DNA from: Ensifer oleiphilus
GTDB lineage: Bacteria; Pseudomonadota; Alphaproteobacteria; Rhizobiales; Rhizobiaceae
DNA: 64,000 nucleotides
Reading direction: 5' to 3'
Assembly: GCF_013371465.1 (NCBI RefSeq)
Contig: NZ_JABWDU010000001.1
Location: 1,169,794-1,233,793 of the forward strand
The notes under the pieces are model-generated. The model searched no databases. It had not been told where the DNA came from and saw only the letters and a program-made list of their open reading frames with translations. Positions 44,440 to 51,765 of the stretch are shown one piece after another. Position 1 is the stretch's first letter; the number at the start of each line of letters is the position of its first letter. Made by a program: the position numbers and the translations under genes.

Positions 44440-45078
44440 ATGCGTACGCTCATCACCACCCTCATGGCTTCGGCCGTATCCCTCATCGCCTTCCAGGCCG
44501 CCCAGGCTGCAGACGCGATCGACGAAGTTCCGGCAGCTCCGGCAGCCGAGTACACCGAGCCGGCAGCCAAGAACTGGTCGGGCGCCTATGTCGGCGGTAC
44601 GGCTGATTGGCACCATGGCCAGGCCGATGCAACCGGCAACAACACCGCAGCTGGTTTCGGTGGCGGTCTCTACGGCGGTTACAACATGCAGAGCGGCCAG
44701 ATCGTATACGGCGGTGAAGCCGACGTCGGTTACTCCGGCCAGGACTCCACCAGCGGCAACCTGCGCATGAAGCAGGGCGTAAACGGCTCGCTGCGCGCTC
44801 GCGTTGGTGTCGATCTGAACCCGGTACTGCTCTACGGTACGGCAGGTCTCGCTGTTGGCCAGGCCAAGGCATCGACCTCGGCTGGTTCGGACAAGAACAC
44901 CATGGTCGGCTGGACGGCCGGTGCCGGTGCTGAAACCTTCGTCACCGACAACATCACCGCGCGCGTCGAATACCGTTACACCGACTACGGCTCGAAGGAC
45001 TTCAACGTTGGCGGTACCAACGTATCGTCCGGCTACGACGAGCACAGCGTGCGCGTCGGTATGGGCGTCAAGTTCTGA
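44440..45078 (+). CDS. Outer-membrane beta-barrel protein, RopB/Omp25-like
   Basis: A 212-residue outer-membrane protein. The signal peptide ends AFQAAQA (about residue 23). An Ala/Pro/Glu-rich linker (DEVPAAPAAEYTEPAAKNW) leads to an eight-strand-type barrel that begins SGAYVGGTADWHHG and ends in the sorting signal VRVGMGVKF with a terminal Phe. This is the OmpA-like small barrel family of rhizobial RopB and Brucella Omp25. A good ribosome-binding site (GGAG) and a textbook terminator flank it, so it is a strong single-gene unit. Confidence 0.9.
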   Translation: MRTLITTLMASAVSLIAFQAAQAADAIDEVPAAPAAEYTEPAAKNWSGAYVGGTADWHHGQADATGNNTAAGFGGGLYGGYNMQSGQIVYGGEADVGYSGQDSTSGNLRMKQGVNGSLRARVGVDLNPVLLYGTAGLAVGQAKASTSAGSDKNTMVGWTAGAGAETFVTDNITARVEYRYTDYGSKDFNVGGTNVSSGYDEHSVRVGMGVKF

Positions 45079-45100
45079 TCGGCTTCTGCCGGATCAAGGA

Positions 45101-45127
45101 AAAGGCCGGGGAGACCCGGCCTTTTTT
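45101..45127 (+). terminator. Terminator after the outer-membrane protein gene
   Basis: AAAGGCCGGG (45101-45110) pairs with CCCGGCCTTT (45115-45124) around a GAGA loop, followed by TTT. It is a canonical intrinsic terminator, 22 bases past the stop and adjacent to the convergent GST gene. Confidence 0.92.
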
Positions 45128-45717
45128 CATGCTTTGAATTTGGAATATTCGGGAAAGTGCTTCTCGAATTTGCTCGGCCAGTTCTTCAGCTTGGCGCGGC
45201 CGCGTTGCCATTCTCCACTGAAGCGCAGCTCGACGTAACGAAGCAATGCCGCGAGCGCGAAATGCCCGGCATGCAGCTTGGCTCCGGTCTTGGGCAGGTT
45301 TTCGTTCAGGTGGTCGAGGCCGCGTTCGACCTTGGTCCACTGCATATCGATCCAGGGCTGATGCACCTTTTCCGGTGGGTGAATGCGCTTCTCGTAAACG
45401 ATGGCCAGAAGGCAGTCGCAGATGCCGTCACACAGCGCCTCGAGAATGTCGACGTCCGTGCGTTTCCCGCCATTCTTCGGGTAGAGCTTACCCTTCGTTT
45501 CCCGGTCGATGAAGTTCATGATCGCACGGCTGTCGTAGATCGATTTTCCCTCGCCGGTGATCAGCGTCGGAATCTTGCCGAGCGGATTGCTGCCGATAAG
45601 CTCAGGCGAGTTGGCATTGGTGTCGGTCAGGGCGCTCTCCACCGCAAAGCCGGCGTAATGCGCAGCCATGCGGACCTTGTTGGAGTAGGGTGACGTTGGT
45701 GAGTAGAGTATTTTCAT
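45127..45717 (-). CDS. Glutathione S-transferase family protein (YibF-like)
   Basis: A 196-residue protein from the ATG at 45717 (MKILYSPTSPYSNKVRMAAH). The thioredoxin-like domain has NPLGKIPTLITGEGKSIYDS, with the cis-Pro and the acid-Ser glutathione site. The C-terminal helices begin DILEALCDGICDCLLAIVYE. It resembles the E. coli YibF group. The substrate is unknown. An in-frame ATG at 45741 would add eight charged residues. Confidence 0.88.
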   Translation of the reverse strand: MKILYSPTSPYSNKVRMAAHYAGFAVESALTDTNANSPELIGSNPLGKIPTLITGEGKSIYDSRAIMNFIDRETKGKLYPKNGGKRTDVDILEALCDGICDCLLAIVYEKRIHPPEKVHQPWIDMQWTKVERGLDHLNENLPKTGAKLHAGHFALAALLRYVELRFSGEWQRGRAKLKNWPSKFEKHFPEYSKFKA

Positions 45718-45818
45718 CGAGCATCTTTCCCTTTCGCGCATGGCTGCCGAACAGAAGAACGGAAGGCCAGGCGCTGTTTCAAAATAGCAGGCCCCGTACG
45801 GTGCCCCCCGGCATCGAC

Positions 45819-46535
45819 CTAGGACACCGGCGGCAGGATGACGGTGTCCCTTCGGCAGGCCTGGCGATCGACTTCCGGGCAGGGGCGGAAATTCAGCCCC
45901 TTGTCAAAGCAGATCCTGATCTCCTCCAGCCGCTTGCCCTCGCAGGTAACAGCGACCGCGTTGGACGTCATGCCGGGATTTCTGGCCACGAAGTCCGCCT
46001 CTATCGCGCTCACGGAAAGCGAAATTTCCCGACGTGGTGCCCTGAGTTCCTCCGGTAGGACGACGCGCTCACGCGCCGCCCGGGTGACGGCGAAATAGTC
46101 CTGCTGGCTGAGACCAGAGCACGTGCCGTGCTTGCGCCATTGGTGCCCGATCAGCCCCATGGACGGAATAAGGTCGAGATACTGGCGGCCAAGTGTCTCC
46201 GGTACGCGATCCGATTGCCGCGTCGGGCAGAAATCGGGGTAGCCTCGGTCGTTCTGCGGCCACAGCCCATGCACGATCAGCCCGCGATTGCTGCCTATCT
46301 TGCATTGACCGGTTTTGCCGGACGGGTCGTTGTCGTCGCACCATGTTGGCGACCAGGAGAGTGAGAGAACATAGAAGTCAAAGCCCTGGCCAACAGGGAT
46401 GACAGCATCGGCTTTTACTTGGTCCGGAGCTTGTGTCGGTGGCTTCTTCTGCGCGCTGTCGTCGCTGCAGCTGGCAAGTGTCAACACAAAGAAAAGCGCC
46501 GGCAGCAGCCGGCGCTGTCGGCAATCTGCGGGCAT
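45819..46535 (-). CDS. Ribonuclease T2-family lipoprotein
   Basis: A 238-residue exported ribonuclease of the T2 family, which cuts single-stranded RNA through a 2',3'-cyclic phosphate. A signal peptide with a lipobox (LTLASC, near residue 22) suggests a membrane-anchored periplasmic enzyme. Both catalytic segments are intact: IVHGLWPQN and GHQWRKHGTCSG, supplying the active histidines. E. coli RNase I is the soluble counterpart. The start at 46535 lies two bases after the stop of the gene for a small secreted protein, which implies joint expression. Confidence 0.88.
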   Translation of the reverse strand: MPADCRQRRLLPALFFVLTLASCSDDSAQKKPPTQAPDQVKADAVIPVGQGFDFYVLSLSWSPTWCDDNDPSGKTGQCKIGSNRGLIVHGLWPQNDRGYPDFCPTRQSDRVPETLGRQYLDLIPSMGLIGHQWRKHGTCSGLSQQDYFAVTRAARERVVLPEELRAPRREISLSVSAIEADFVARNPGMTSNAVAVTCEGKRLEEIRICFDKGLNFRPCPEVDRQACRRDTVILPPVS

Positions 46536-46537
46536 GG

Positions 46538-46984
46538 TCAGCGAAGCGAAGCGCAATGGGCGCCGTAGACGTACCACGGGTCAAGCCCGCCGACGCAGAA
46601 TTCGATGCTGCGGCCGATGCCGGCAAAGCCCCAGTTGCGCTCGATAAGGTAATAGAGCGACCGCTGCTCTCCGTCGGTCATGACGGCCGTCGCCCGGCAA
46701 TATTCGCGCTCGACACGGTGTGTGTAATCCCGCAGCTCAAGCCGGTTCTGGCCCATGTTGCGGATCTCGGCAATCGAGAGATTGGCGTGCAGATAATTCG
46801 CGGCCTTGTACTCGAACCGGGAGGTGATGAAGCCCAGAACCGAGGCGTCGCCACAGACGCCAGCACTATAGGACGCCGGCTGGTCGCGGTAAGTCCCGAG
46901 ATAGTCGGCCGCCGTGGCGGCGGGCGCCGTGGCAGCGGCGAAGGAAAGCGAGGCCAGAAGGGTTGCGGCGAACTTGCGAGTCAT
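46538..46984 (-). CDS. Small secreted protein of unknown function upstream of RNase T2
   Basis: A 148-residue protein of no family I can name. A signal peptide (about 1-25, ending TAA) is followed by about 120 residues containing four cysteines (in GVCGDA, EYCRAT, EFCVGG and AHCASL), enough for two disulfides in the periplasm. The C-terminal WYVYGAHC is aromatic. The gene is almost joined to the RNase T2 gene (2-base gap), so the products may act together. No function can be assigned. Confidence 0.75.
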   Translation of the reverse strand: MTRKFAATLLASLSFAAATAPAATAADYLGTYRDQPASYSAGVCGDASVLGFITSRFEYKAANYLHANLSIAEIRNMGQNRLELRDYTHRVEREYCRATAVMTDGEQRSLYYLIERNWGFAGIGRSIEFCVGGLDPWYVYGAHCASLR

Positions 46985-47031
46985 GGGCGTCTCCCTGGAT
47001 CGTCTCGCAAGATTGCGGCTTTCTGCGCCTT

Positions 47032-47904
47032 TCAGTCAAGAGCCCGGGTTGCTGCTTCTTCGCCACGCAGCCAGAAGCAGCGTGAAGAAGCGAAACGGTC
47101 CTGTCCCAACCGGGTTTTCAGAAATGGCAACAGCACGTCGAGTTCGCCCTTGAGCGTGAAGGGCGGGTTGACGATGATCAGACCCGAACCGGACAATCCA
47201 GTGGTGTCACGGTCGCTGCGCACCGAGAGTTCGGCGCAGAGCATCTTCGGGATATCGAGTGCCTTCAGCGCCTCATGAAACGCCTTGATCGGGGCGTTCT
47301 TCTTCAGCGGATACCACAGGCAGAAGGTGCCGCCGGCAAAACGGCGATAGCCCTTGGCGAGACCGTCGGCCAACCGCTCGTATTCGCCCTCGATCTCGAA
47401 CGGCGGGTCGACGAGGATCAGGCCGCGCTTTTCTTTTGGTGGCAAGTGGGCGCCGAGCGCCAGCCAGCCGTCAAGCTCGGTGACGCGGCTCTGGAAGTCG
47501 CCGTCGAAGAGCCGATGCAGCGTCTCATAGTCGTCCGGGTGCAATTCCATCGCCGACAAGCGGTCCTGCGGGCGGAAAAGCATGCGGACCAGCTTCGGCG
47601 AACCGGGATAACGCGTCAGTTCCGAATCGGGGTTCAGCTCGCGAACGGTGGCGAGATAAGGTTCGAGGATGGCGGCGACCGGCGCCGGAAGGTCACCCTC
47701 GAGCAGCCGGCCGATGCCGTCGCGCCATTCGCCGGTTTTTTGCGCCTCTTCGCTCGACAGATCATAAAGGCCGATGCCCGCGTGGGTATCGAGAACTCGG
47801 AACGCCTTCTCCTTCTGCTGGAGATAGGTGACGAGCCGGGCCAGCACCGCATGCTTGAGAACATCGGCGAAATTGCCCGCGTGGTAGATATGCCGATAGT
47901 TCAT
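47032..47904 (-). CDS. rlmJ: 23S rRNA (adenine-2030-N6)-methyltransferase RlmJ
   Basis: Methylates A2030 of 23S rRNA with S-adenosylmethionine, 290 residues. The N-terminal MNYRHIYHAGNFADVLKHAV is diagnostic. The SAM site is VLDTHAGIGLYDL and the catalytic N6-methyltransferase motif is VDPPFE (a DPPF/Y motif). The gene is divergent from the molybdopterin oxidoreductase gene across an 87-base gap. Confidence 0.94.
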   Translation of the reverse strand: MNYRHIYHAGNFADVLKHAVLARLVTYLQQKEKAFRVLDTHAGIGLYDLSSEEAQKTGEWRDGIGRLLEGDLPAPVAAILEPYLATVRELNPDSELTRYPGSPKLVRMLFRPQDRLSAMELHPDDYETLHRLFDGDFQSRVTELDGWLALGAHLPPKEKRGLILVDPPFEIEGEYERLADGLAKGYRRFAGGTFCLWYPLKKNAPIKAFHEALKALDIPKMLCAELSVRSDRDTTGLSGSGLIIVNPPFTLKGELDVLLPFLKTRLGQDRFASSRCFWLRGEEAATRALD

Positions 47905-47991
47905 GAGGGCCGCCGATGGCTGTTATCAATTGTTTCGATGGATGGGCGTTTGGCTCTTTGAGCCCGATTGTCGATGCCATATAGAAAAGCC

Positions 47992-50109
47992 ATGAACGTT
48001 GCGACCCCCATCAAAGCAGAAAAGTCGATCGGCCATTCCGTCTGTCCGCACGACTGTCCCTCGGCTTGCGCACTGGAAGTGGATCTGACCGCCGAAGGCC
48101 GGATCGGACGCGTGCGCGGCGCCGCCACCAACACATACACCGCGGGCGTCATCTGCGCCAAGGTCGCGCGCTATTCCGAGCGCATCTATCATCCCGACCG
48201 GCTGATGGTGCCGCAGCGCCGCATTGGCGCCAAGGGCGGCGGCAACTGGCAGGAGATTTCCTGGGAGGCGGCCCTCGACGAGATCGCCGACCAGTTCGTC
48301 AAGGCCGAGCAGAAGTACGGCGCCGAAGCGATATGGCCCTATTTCTACGCCGGCACCATGGGCCAGGTGCAGCGCGATTCCATTGACCGCCTACGCCACG
48401 CCAAGCGCTATTCCGGCTTCTTCGGTTCGATCTGCACCAACATGGCCTGGACCGGGTTCTCGATGGCAACGGGTTCGCTGCGTGGTCCCGATCCGCGCGA
48501 GATGGCGAAATCCGACTGCGTGGTAATCTGGGGCACGAATGCGGTTGCCACCCAGGTCAACGTCATGACCCACGCGGTCAAGGCCCGTAAGGAACGCGGC
48601 GCCAAGATCGTCGTCATCGACATTTATGACAACCCCACGGTCAAGCAGGCCGATATGGGCCTGGTGCTGAAACCGGGAACGGACGCGGCGCTCGCCTGCG
48701 CGGTCATGCATGTCGCCTTCCGCGACGGTTATGCCGACCGCGCCTACATGGCGCAATTCGCCGACGATCCGGCAGGACTCGAAACGCATCTGAAGTCGCG
48801 CACGCCCGAATGGGCATCAGTGATAACGGGGCTCTCCGCCGAGGAGATCGAGGCGTTCGCCAAACTTGTCGGCACGACGCCGAAAACGTACTTCCGTCTC
48901 GGCTACGGCTTCACGCGCCAGCGCAACGGCTCGGTGGCGATCCATGCCGCCGCCTCGATCGCGACGGTGCTCGGCTCGTGGAAGCACGAAGGCGGCGGTG
49001 CTTTTCATTCCAACAACGACATCTTCAAGCTCGACAAGCGCGAACTCGTCGGAACTGCATTCCATGACCCGGATGTGCGCATGCTCGACCAGTCCCAGAT
49101 CGGGCGGGTGCTGACCGGTAATGCCGAGGCGCTGCGCCATGGCGGCCCGGTGACGGCGATGCTGATCCAGAACACCAACCCGGTGAACGTCGCGCCCGAA
49201 CAGCGGCTGGTGAAGCGCGGCTTCCTGCGCGACGACCTGTTCGTCGCGGTGCACGAACAGTTCATGACCGACACCGCGCAACTCGCCGATATCGTTCTGC
49301 CGGCAACGATGTTCCTGGAGCATGACGACCTTTACCGCGGCGGCGGTCACCAGCACATTCTGATCGGGCCGAAGGTGGTGGAGCCGCCATCGACCGTGCG
49401 CACCAATCTTTTCGTCATCGAGGAACTGGCCAAGCGCCTCGGCGTCGCCAATCATTCCGGCTTCGGGCTAACGGAGCGCCAGCATATCGACCTGCTGCTC
49501 GCCAATTACGGCATCGGCTATGACGAGATGAAGCGCGAGAAATGGCTCGACTGTCAGCCGGCATTCGAGGACGCGCACTATCTGAACGGGTTCGGCCATC
49601 CCGACGGCAAGTTCCGCTTCAAGGCGGACTGGACCGGCACGCCGGCGCCGAACCGTCCGCCGAAGTCGATGGGTCTGCAGGGGCCGCATGCGGCGCTGCC
49701 GGAATTCCCCGACCATGTCGATCTGATCGAAGTTGCGGATGCGGACCATCCCTTCCGTCTCGCCACATCGCCGGCCCGTTCCTTCCTCAATTCCACCTTC
49801 GCCGAGACCCCGTCCTCGATCCAGAAGGAAGTGCGCCCGCTGGTGATGATGCATGCGGATGATGCTGCGTCGCTCGGTGTCGGCGACGGTGACATCGTCA
49901 AGCTTGGCAATCAACGGGGCGAGGTGCGCCTGCACGTCACAGTTGGTGGCGGCGCGCGGCGCGGCGTGGTGATCGCCGAGGGCCTGTGGCCGAACAGCGC
50001 CCATCTCGACGGCGAGGGCATCAACGTGCTGACCGGCGCCGACGCTGTTGCGCCCTATGGCGGCGCGGCCTTCCACGACAACAGGGTCTGGGTCCGTCCA
50101 GCCTCCTAG
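47992..50109 (+). CDS. Molybdopterin-dependent oxidoreductase, DMSO-reductase superfamily
   Basis: A 705-residue enzyme from the ATG at 47992; an ATG at 47974 is an alternative. An iron-sulfur motif is present at Cys18, Cys22, Cys26 and Cys55 (HSVCPHDCPSAC). The molybdopterin domain follows (WGTNAVATQVNVMTHAVKA) and a C-terminal molybdopterin dinucleotide-binding domain covers about residues 590-700. There is no Tat signal or membrane partner nearby, so it is probably cytoplasmic. The substrate is unknown; formate-dehydrogenase-like and nitrate-type enzymes share this layout. The moaD-moaE genes at 40 kb make its cofactor. Confidence 0.85.
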   Translation: MNVATPIKAEKSIGHSVCPHDCPSACALEVDLTAEGRIGRVRGAATNTYTAGVICAKVARYSERIYHPDRLMVPQRRIGAKGGGNWQEISWEAALDEIADQFVKAEQKYGAEAIWPYFYAGTMGQVQRDSIDRLRHAKRYSGFFGSICTNMAWTGFSMATGSLRGPDPREMAKSDCVVIWGTNAVATQVNVMTHAVKARKERGAKIVVIDIYDNPTVKQADMGLVLKPGTDAALACAVMHVAFRDGYADRAYMAQFADDPAGLETHLKSRTPEWASVITGLSAEEIEAFAKLVGTTPKTYFRLGYGFTRQRNGSVAIHAAASIATVLGSWKHEGGGAFHSNNDIFKLDKRELVGTAFHDPDVRMLDQSQIGRVLTGNAEALRHGGPVTAMLIQNTNPVNVAPEQRLVKRGFLRDDLFVAVHEQFMTDTAQLADIVLPATMFLEHDDLYRGGGHQHILIGPKVVEPPSTVRTNLFVIEELAKRLGVANHSGFGLTERQHIDLLLANYGIGYDEMKREKWLDCQPAFEDAHYLNGFGHPDGKFRFKADWTGTPAPNRPPKSMGLQGPHAALPEFPDHVDLIEVADADHPFRLATSPARSFLNSTFAETPSSIQKEVRPLVMMHADDAASLGVGDGDIVKLGNQRGEVRLHVTVGGGARRGVVIAEGLWPNSAHLDGEGINVLTGADAVAPYGGAAFHDNRVWVRPAS

Positions 50110-50124
50110 CCACGGGATGCATCG

Positions 50125-51018
50125 ATGAGCGGCGACCATCAACATGCGGATGTCAGCAACACGCCGGTCTCGCGCCTCTGGGGTGCGCTTGGGCTTACGG
50201 GCGGTTTCATGCTGGCCGAGGTCGTCGGTGGCATTCTGACCGGCAGCCTGGCGCTGATTTCGGATGCGATGCACATGCTGACCGACGCGGCAGCGCTGGC
50301 GATCGCGCTGGTTGCCATCCATGTCGGCCGCCGGCCTTCCGATCTGCTGCGCACCTACGGTTATGCCCGCTTCGAGATCCTGGCAGCGGCCTTCAACGCG
50401 CTGCTGTTGCTCGCCGTCGCCTTCTACATTCTCTACGAGGCCTGGCAGCGCCTGTCGCTGCCGCAGGAAATCCAGTCCGGTGGCATGTTGCTGATTGCCG
50501 TCATCGGCCTCATCGTCAATCTGATTTCGATGCGGCTTCTGACCAGCCACAAGGATGAAAGTCTCAACGTCAGGGGTGCTTATCTCGAGGTCTGGTCGGA
50601 CATGCTCGGTTCGGTAGCGGTAATCGCGGGTGCGGCGATCATCTGGTTTACCGGTTGGCAGTGGGTCGATTCGCTGCTCGCCGTCGGCATCGGCTTCATG
50701 GTTTTCCCACGCACCTGGGTGCTCTTGAAGGCGTGCGTCAACATTCTCCTGGAAGGCGTGCCGCCGGGCATGCGGTTGGCGGATGTCCATGCGGCGATCA
50801 CCACCGTACCGGGCGCCGCCTCGGTCCATGATCTGCACCTTTGGGCGATTACCCAGAGCCAGCCGTCGCTGACGGCACATGTCGTTCTGGCCGAGGATGC
50901 CGACGGCGAGACGGTACGGCGTGCGATCGAGCAGCGCCTGCGCGACGAGTTCGATCTACACCACACGACGTTGCAGATGGAGCGCGAAAGCTGCGCGCCA
51001 TCGGAACATATCCATTGA
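50125..51018 (+). CDS. Cation diffusion facilitator metal exporter (CzcD-like)
   Basis: A 297-residue inner-membrane metal-ion/proton antiporter. A short His-rich N-terminus (SGDHQHADVS) precedes six helices. The metal site is in LISDAMHMLTDA and its equivalent later helix (LEVWSDMLGSVAV). The C-terminal cytoplasmic domain includes VHDLHLWAITQSQPSLTAHV and ends in a histidine-bearing tail. Zinc, cobalt or cadmium are usual for CzcD-like members; the ion here is not resolved. The gene lies 15 bases after the oxidoreductase gene, but they need not be functionally related. Confidence 0.9.
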   Translation: MSGDHQHADVSNTPVSRLWGALGLTGGFMLAEVVGGILTGSLALISDAMHMLTDAAALAIALVAIHVGRRPSDLLRTYGYARFEILAAAFNALLLLAVAFYILYEAWQRLSLPQEIQSGGMLLIAVIGLIVNLISMRLLTSHKDESLNVRGAYLEVWSDMLGSVAVIAGAAIIWFTGWQWVDSLLAVGIGFMVFPRTWVLLKACVNILLEGVPPGMRLADVHAAITTVPGAASVHDLHLWAITQSQPSLTAHVVLAEDADGETVRRAIEQRLRDEFDLHHTTLQMERESCAPSEHIH

Positions 51019-51065
51019 CGGTCGAGCGCGACCGCATATTTCCTCTCCCGATCAAGGACACTGCC

Positions 51066-51662
51066 ATGACGAAACATCACGATCCGCGTGTGAGGATCAT
51101 CGACCGACGCACGCTGTCGGACGGCTTTGTTCATCTTGAGGAAATAACCCTTGAACAGGATATGTCCGACGGCGGCACCGTGACGGTGAAGCGTGAAGTG
51201 CATGATCACGGCCGCGCCGCGACCATCCTGCTGTTCGACCCCAAGCGTCGGAGCGTCGTGTTCGTTCGTCAGTTGCGCGTGCCGGTGTTGCTGCAGGGCG
51301 ATCCCGCCTATCTGATCGAAGCGCCGGCGGGCCTGCTCGACGACGATACGCCGGAGGTCGCCATTTGCCGCGAAGCGTTGGAGGAAACGGGATATCACGT
51401 CGATGCGGCCAGGCATCTCTTCGATGCCTATATGAGCCCTGGTTCATTGACGGAGCGCACCAGCTTCTTCGTCGGGTTGATCGACGTGGAGGAAAAGGCC
51501 GGTGTTGGCGGCGGCCTGGCGCATGAGGGCGAGGATATCGAGGTTCTCGAAATTCCCTTCGATGAAGCGGTCGCGATGATTGCCACCGGCGAGATCTGCG
51601 ATGCCAAAACCATCATGCTGCTGCAATGGGCGCAGCTGAACCGTGGCGTGCTTACGGCATAA
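51066..51662 (+). CDS. nudK: NUDIX hydrolase, NudK-like GDP-mannose pyrophosphatase
   Basis: A 198-residue NUDIX enzyme from the ATG at 51066. The Nudix box runs from AGLLDDDTPEVAI into CREALEETGY, with the catalytic REALEE. Segments KREVHDHGRAATILLFD, FDAYMSPGSLTE, EDIEVLEIPFDEA and GEICDAKTIMLLQW align closely with E. coli NudK, which hydrolyses GDP-mannose to GMP and mannose-1-phosphate. NudK is therefore more likely than ADP-ribose pyrophosphatase. It may form an operon with the CDF gene, 47 bases upstream. Confidence 0.88.
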   Translation: MTKHHDPRVRIIDRRTLSDGFVHLEEITLEQDMSDGGTVTVKREVHDHGRAATILLFDPKRRSVVFVRQLRVPVLLQGDPAYLIEAPAGLLDDDTPEVAICREALEETGYHVDAARHLFDAYMSPGSLTERTSFFVGLIDVEEKAGVGGGLAHEGEDIEVLEIPFDEAVAMIATGEICDAKTIMLLQWAQLNRGVLTA

Positions 51663-51666
51663 GATC

Positions 51667-51685
51667 TTGTTTTGTAAGCAAACAA
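51667..51685. promoter_or_regulatory. Inverted repeat upstream of lpiA
   Basis: TTGTTT (51667-51672) and AAACAA (51680-51685) flank TGTAAGC, in the 103-base gap between nudK and lpiA. It lies about 80 bases before the lpiA start and may be an operator. Assignment to a known regulator is not possible from sequence. Confidence 0.35.
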
Positions 51686-51765
51686 TACATTACGGATATT
51701 TCACTTTTTGATCGTTCTCCGGTAGGCTACAGCGCTGATGTCTTCATCAATGACATGGGCAACCC

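Noticed and set aside
49468-50880. A 470-residue open frame antisense to the molybdopterin oxidoreductase and CDF genes
   Set aside because: No domain content; it spans two well-supported genes on the other strand.
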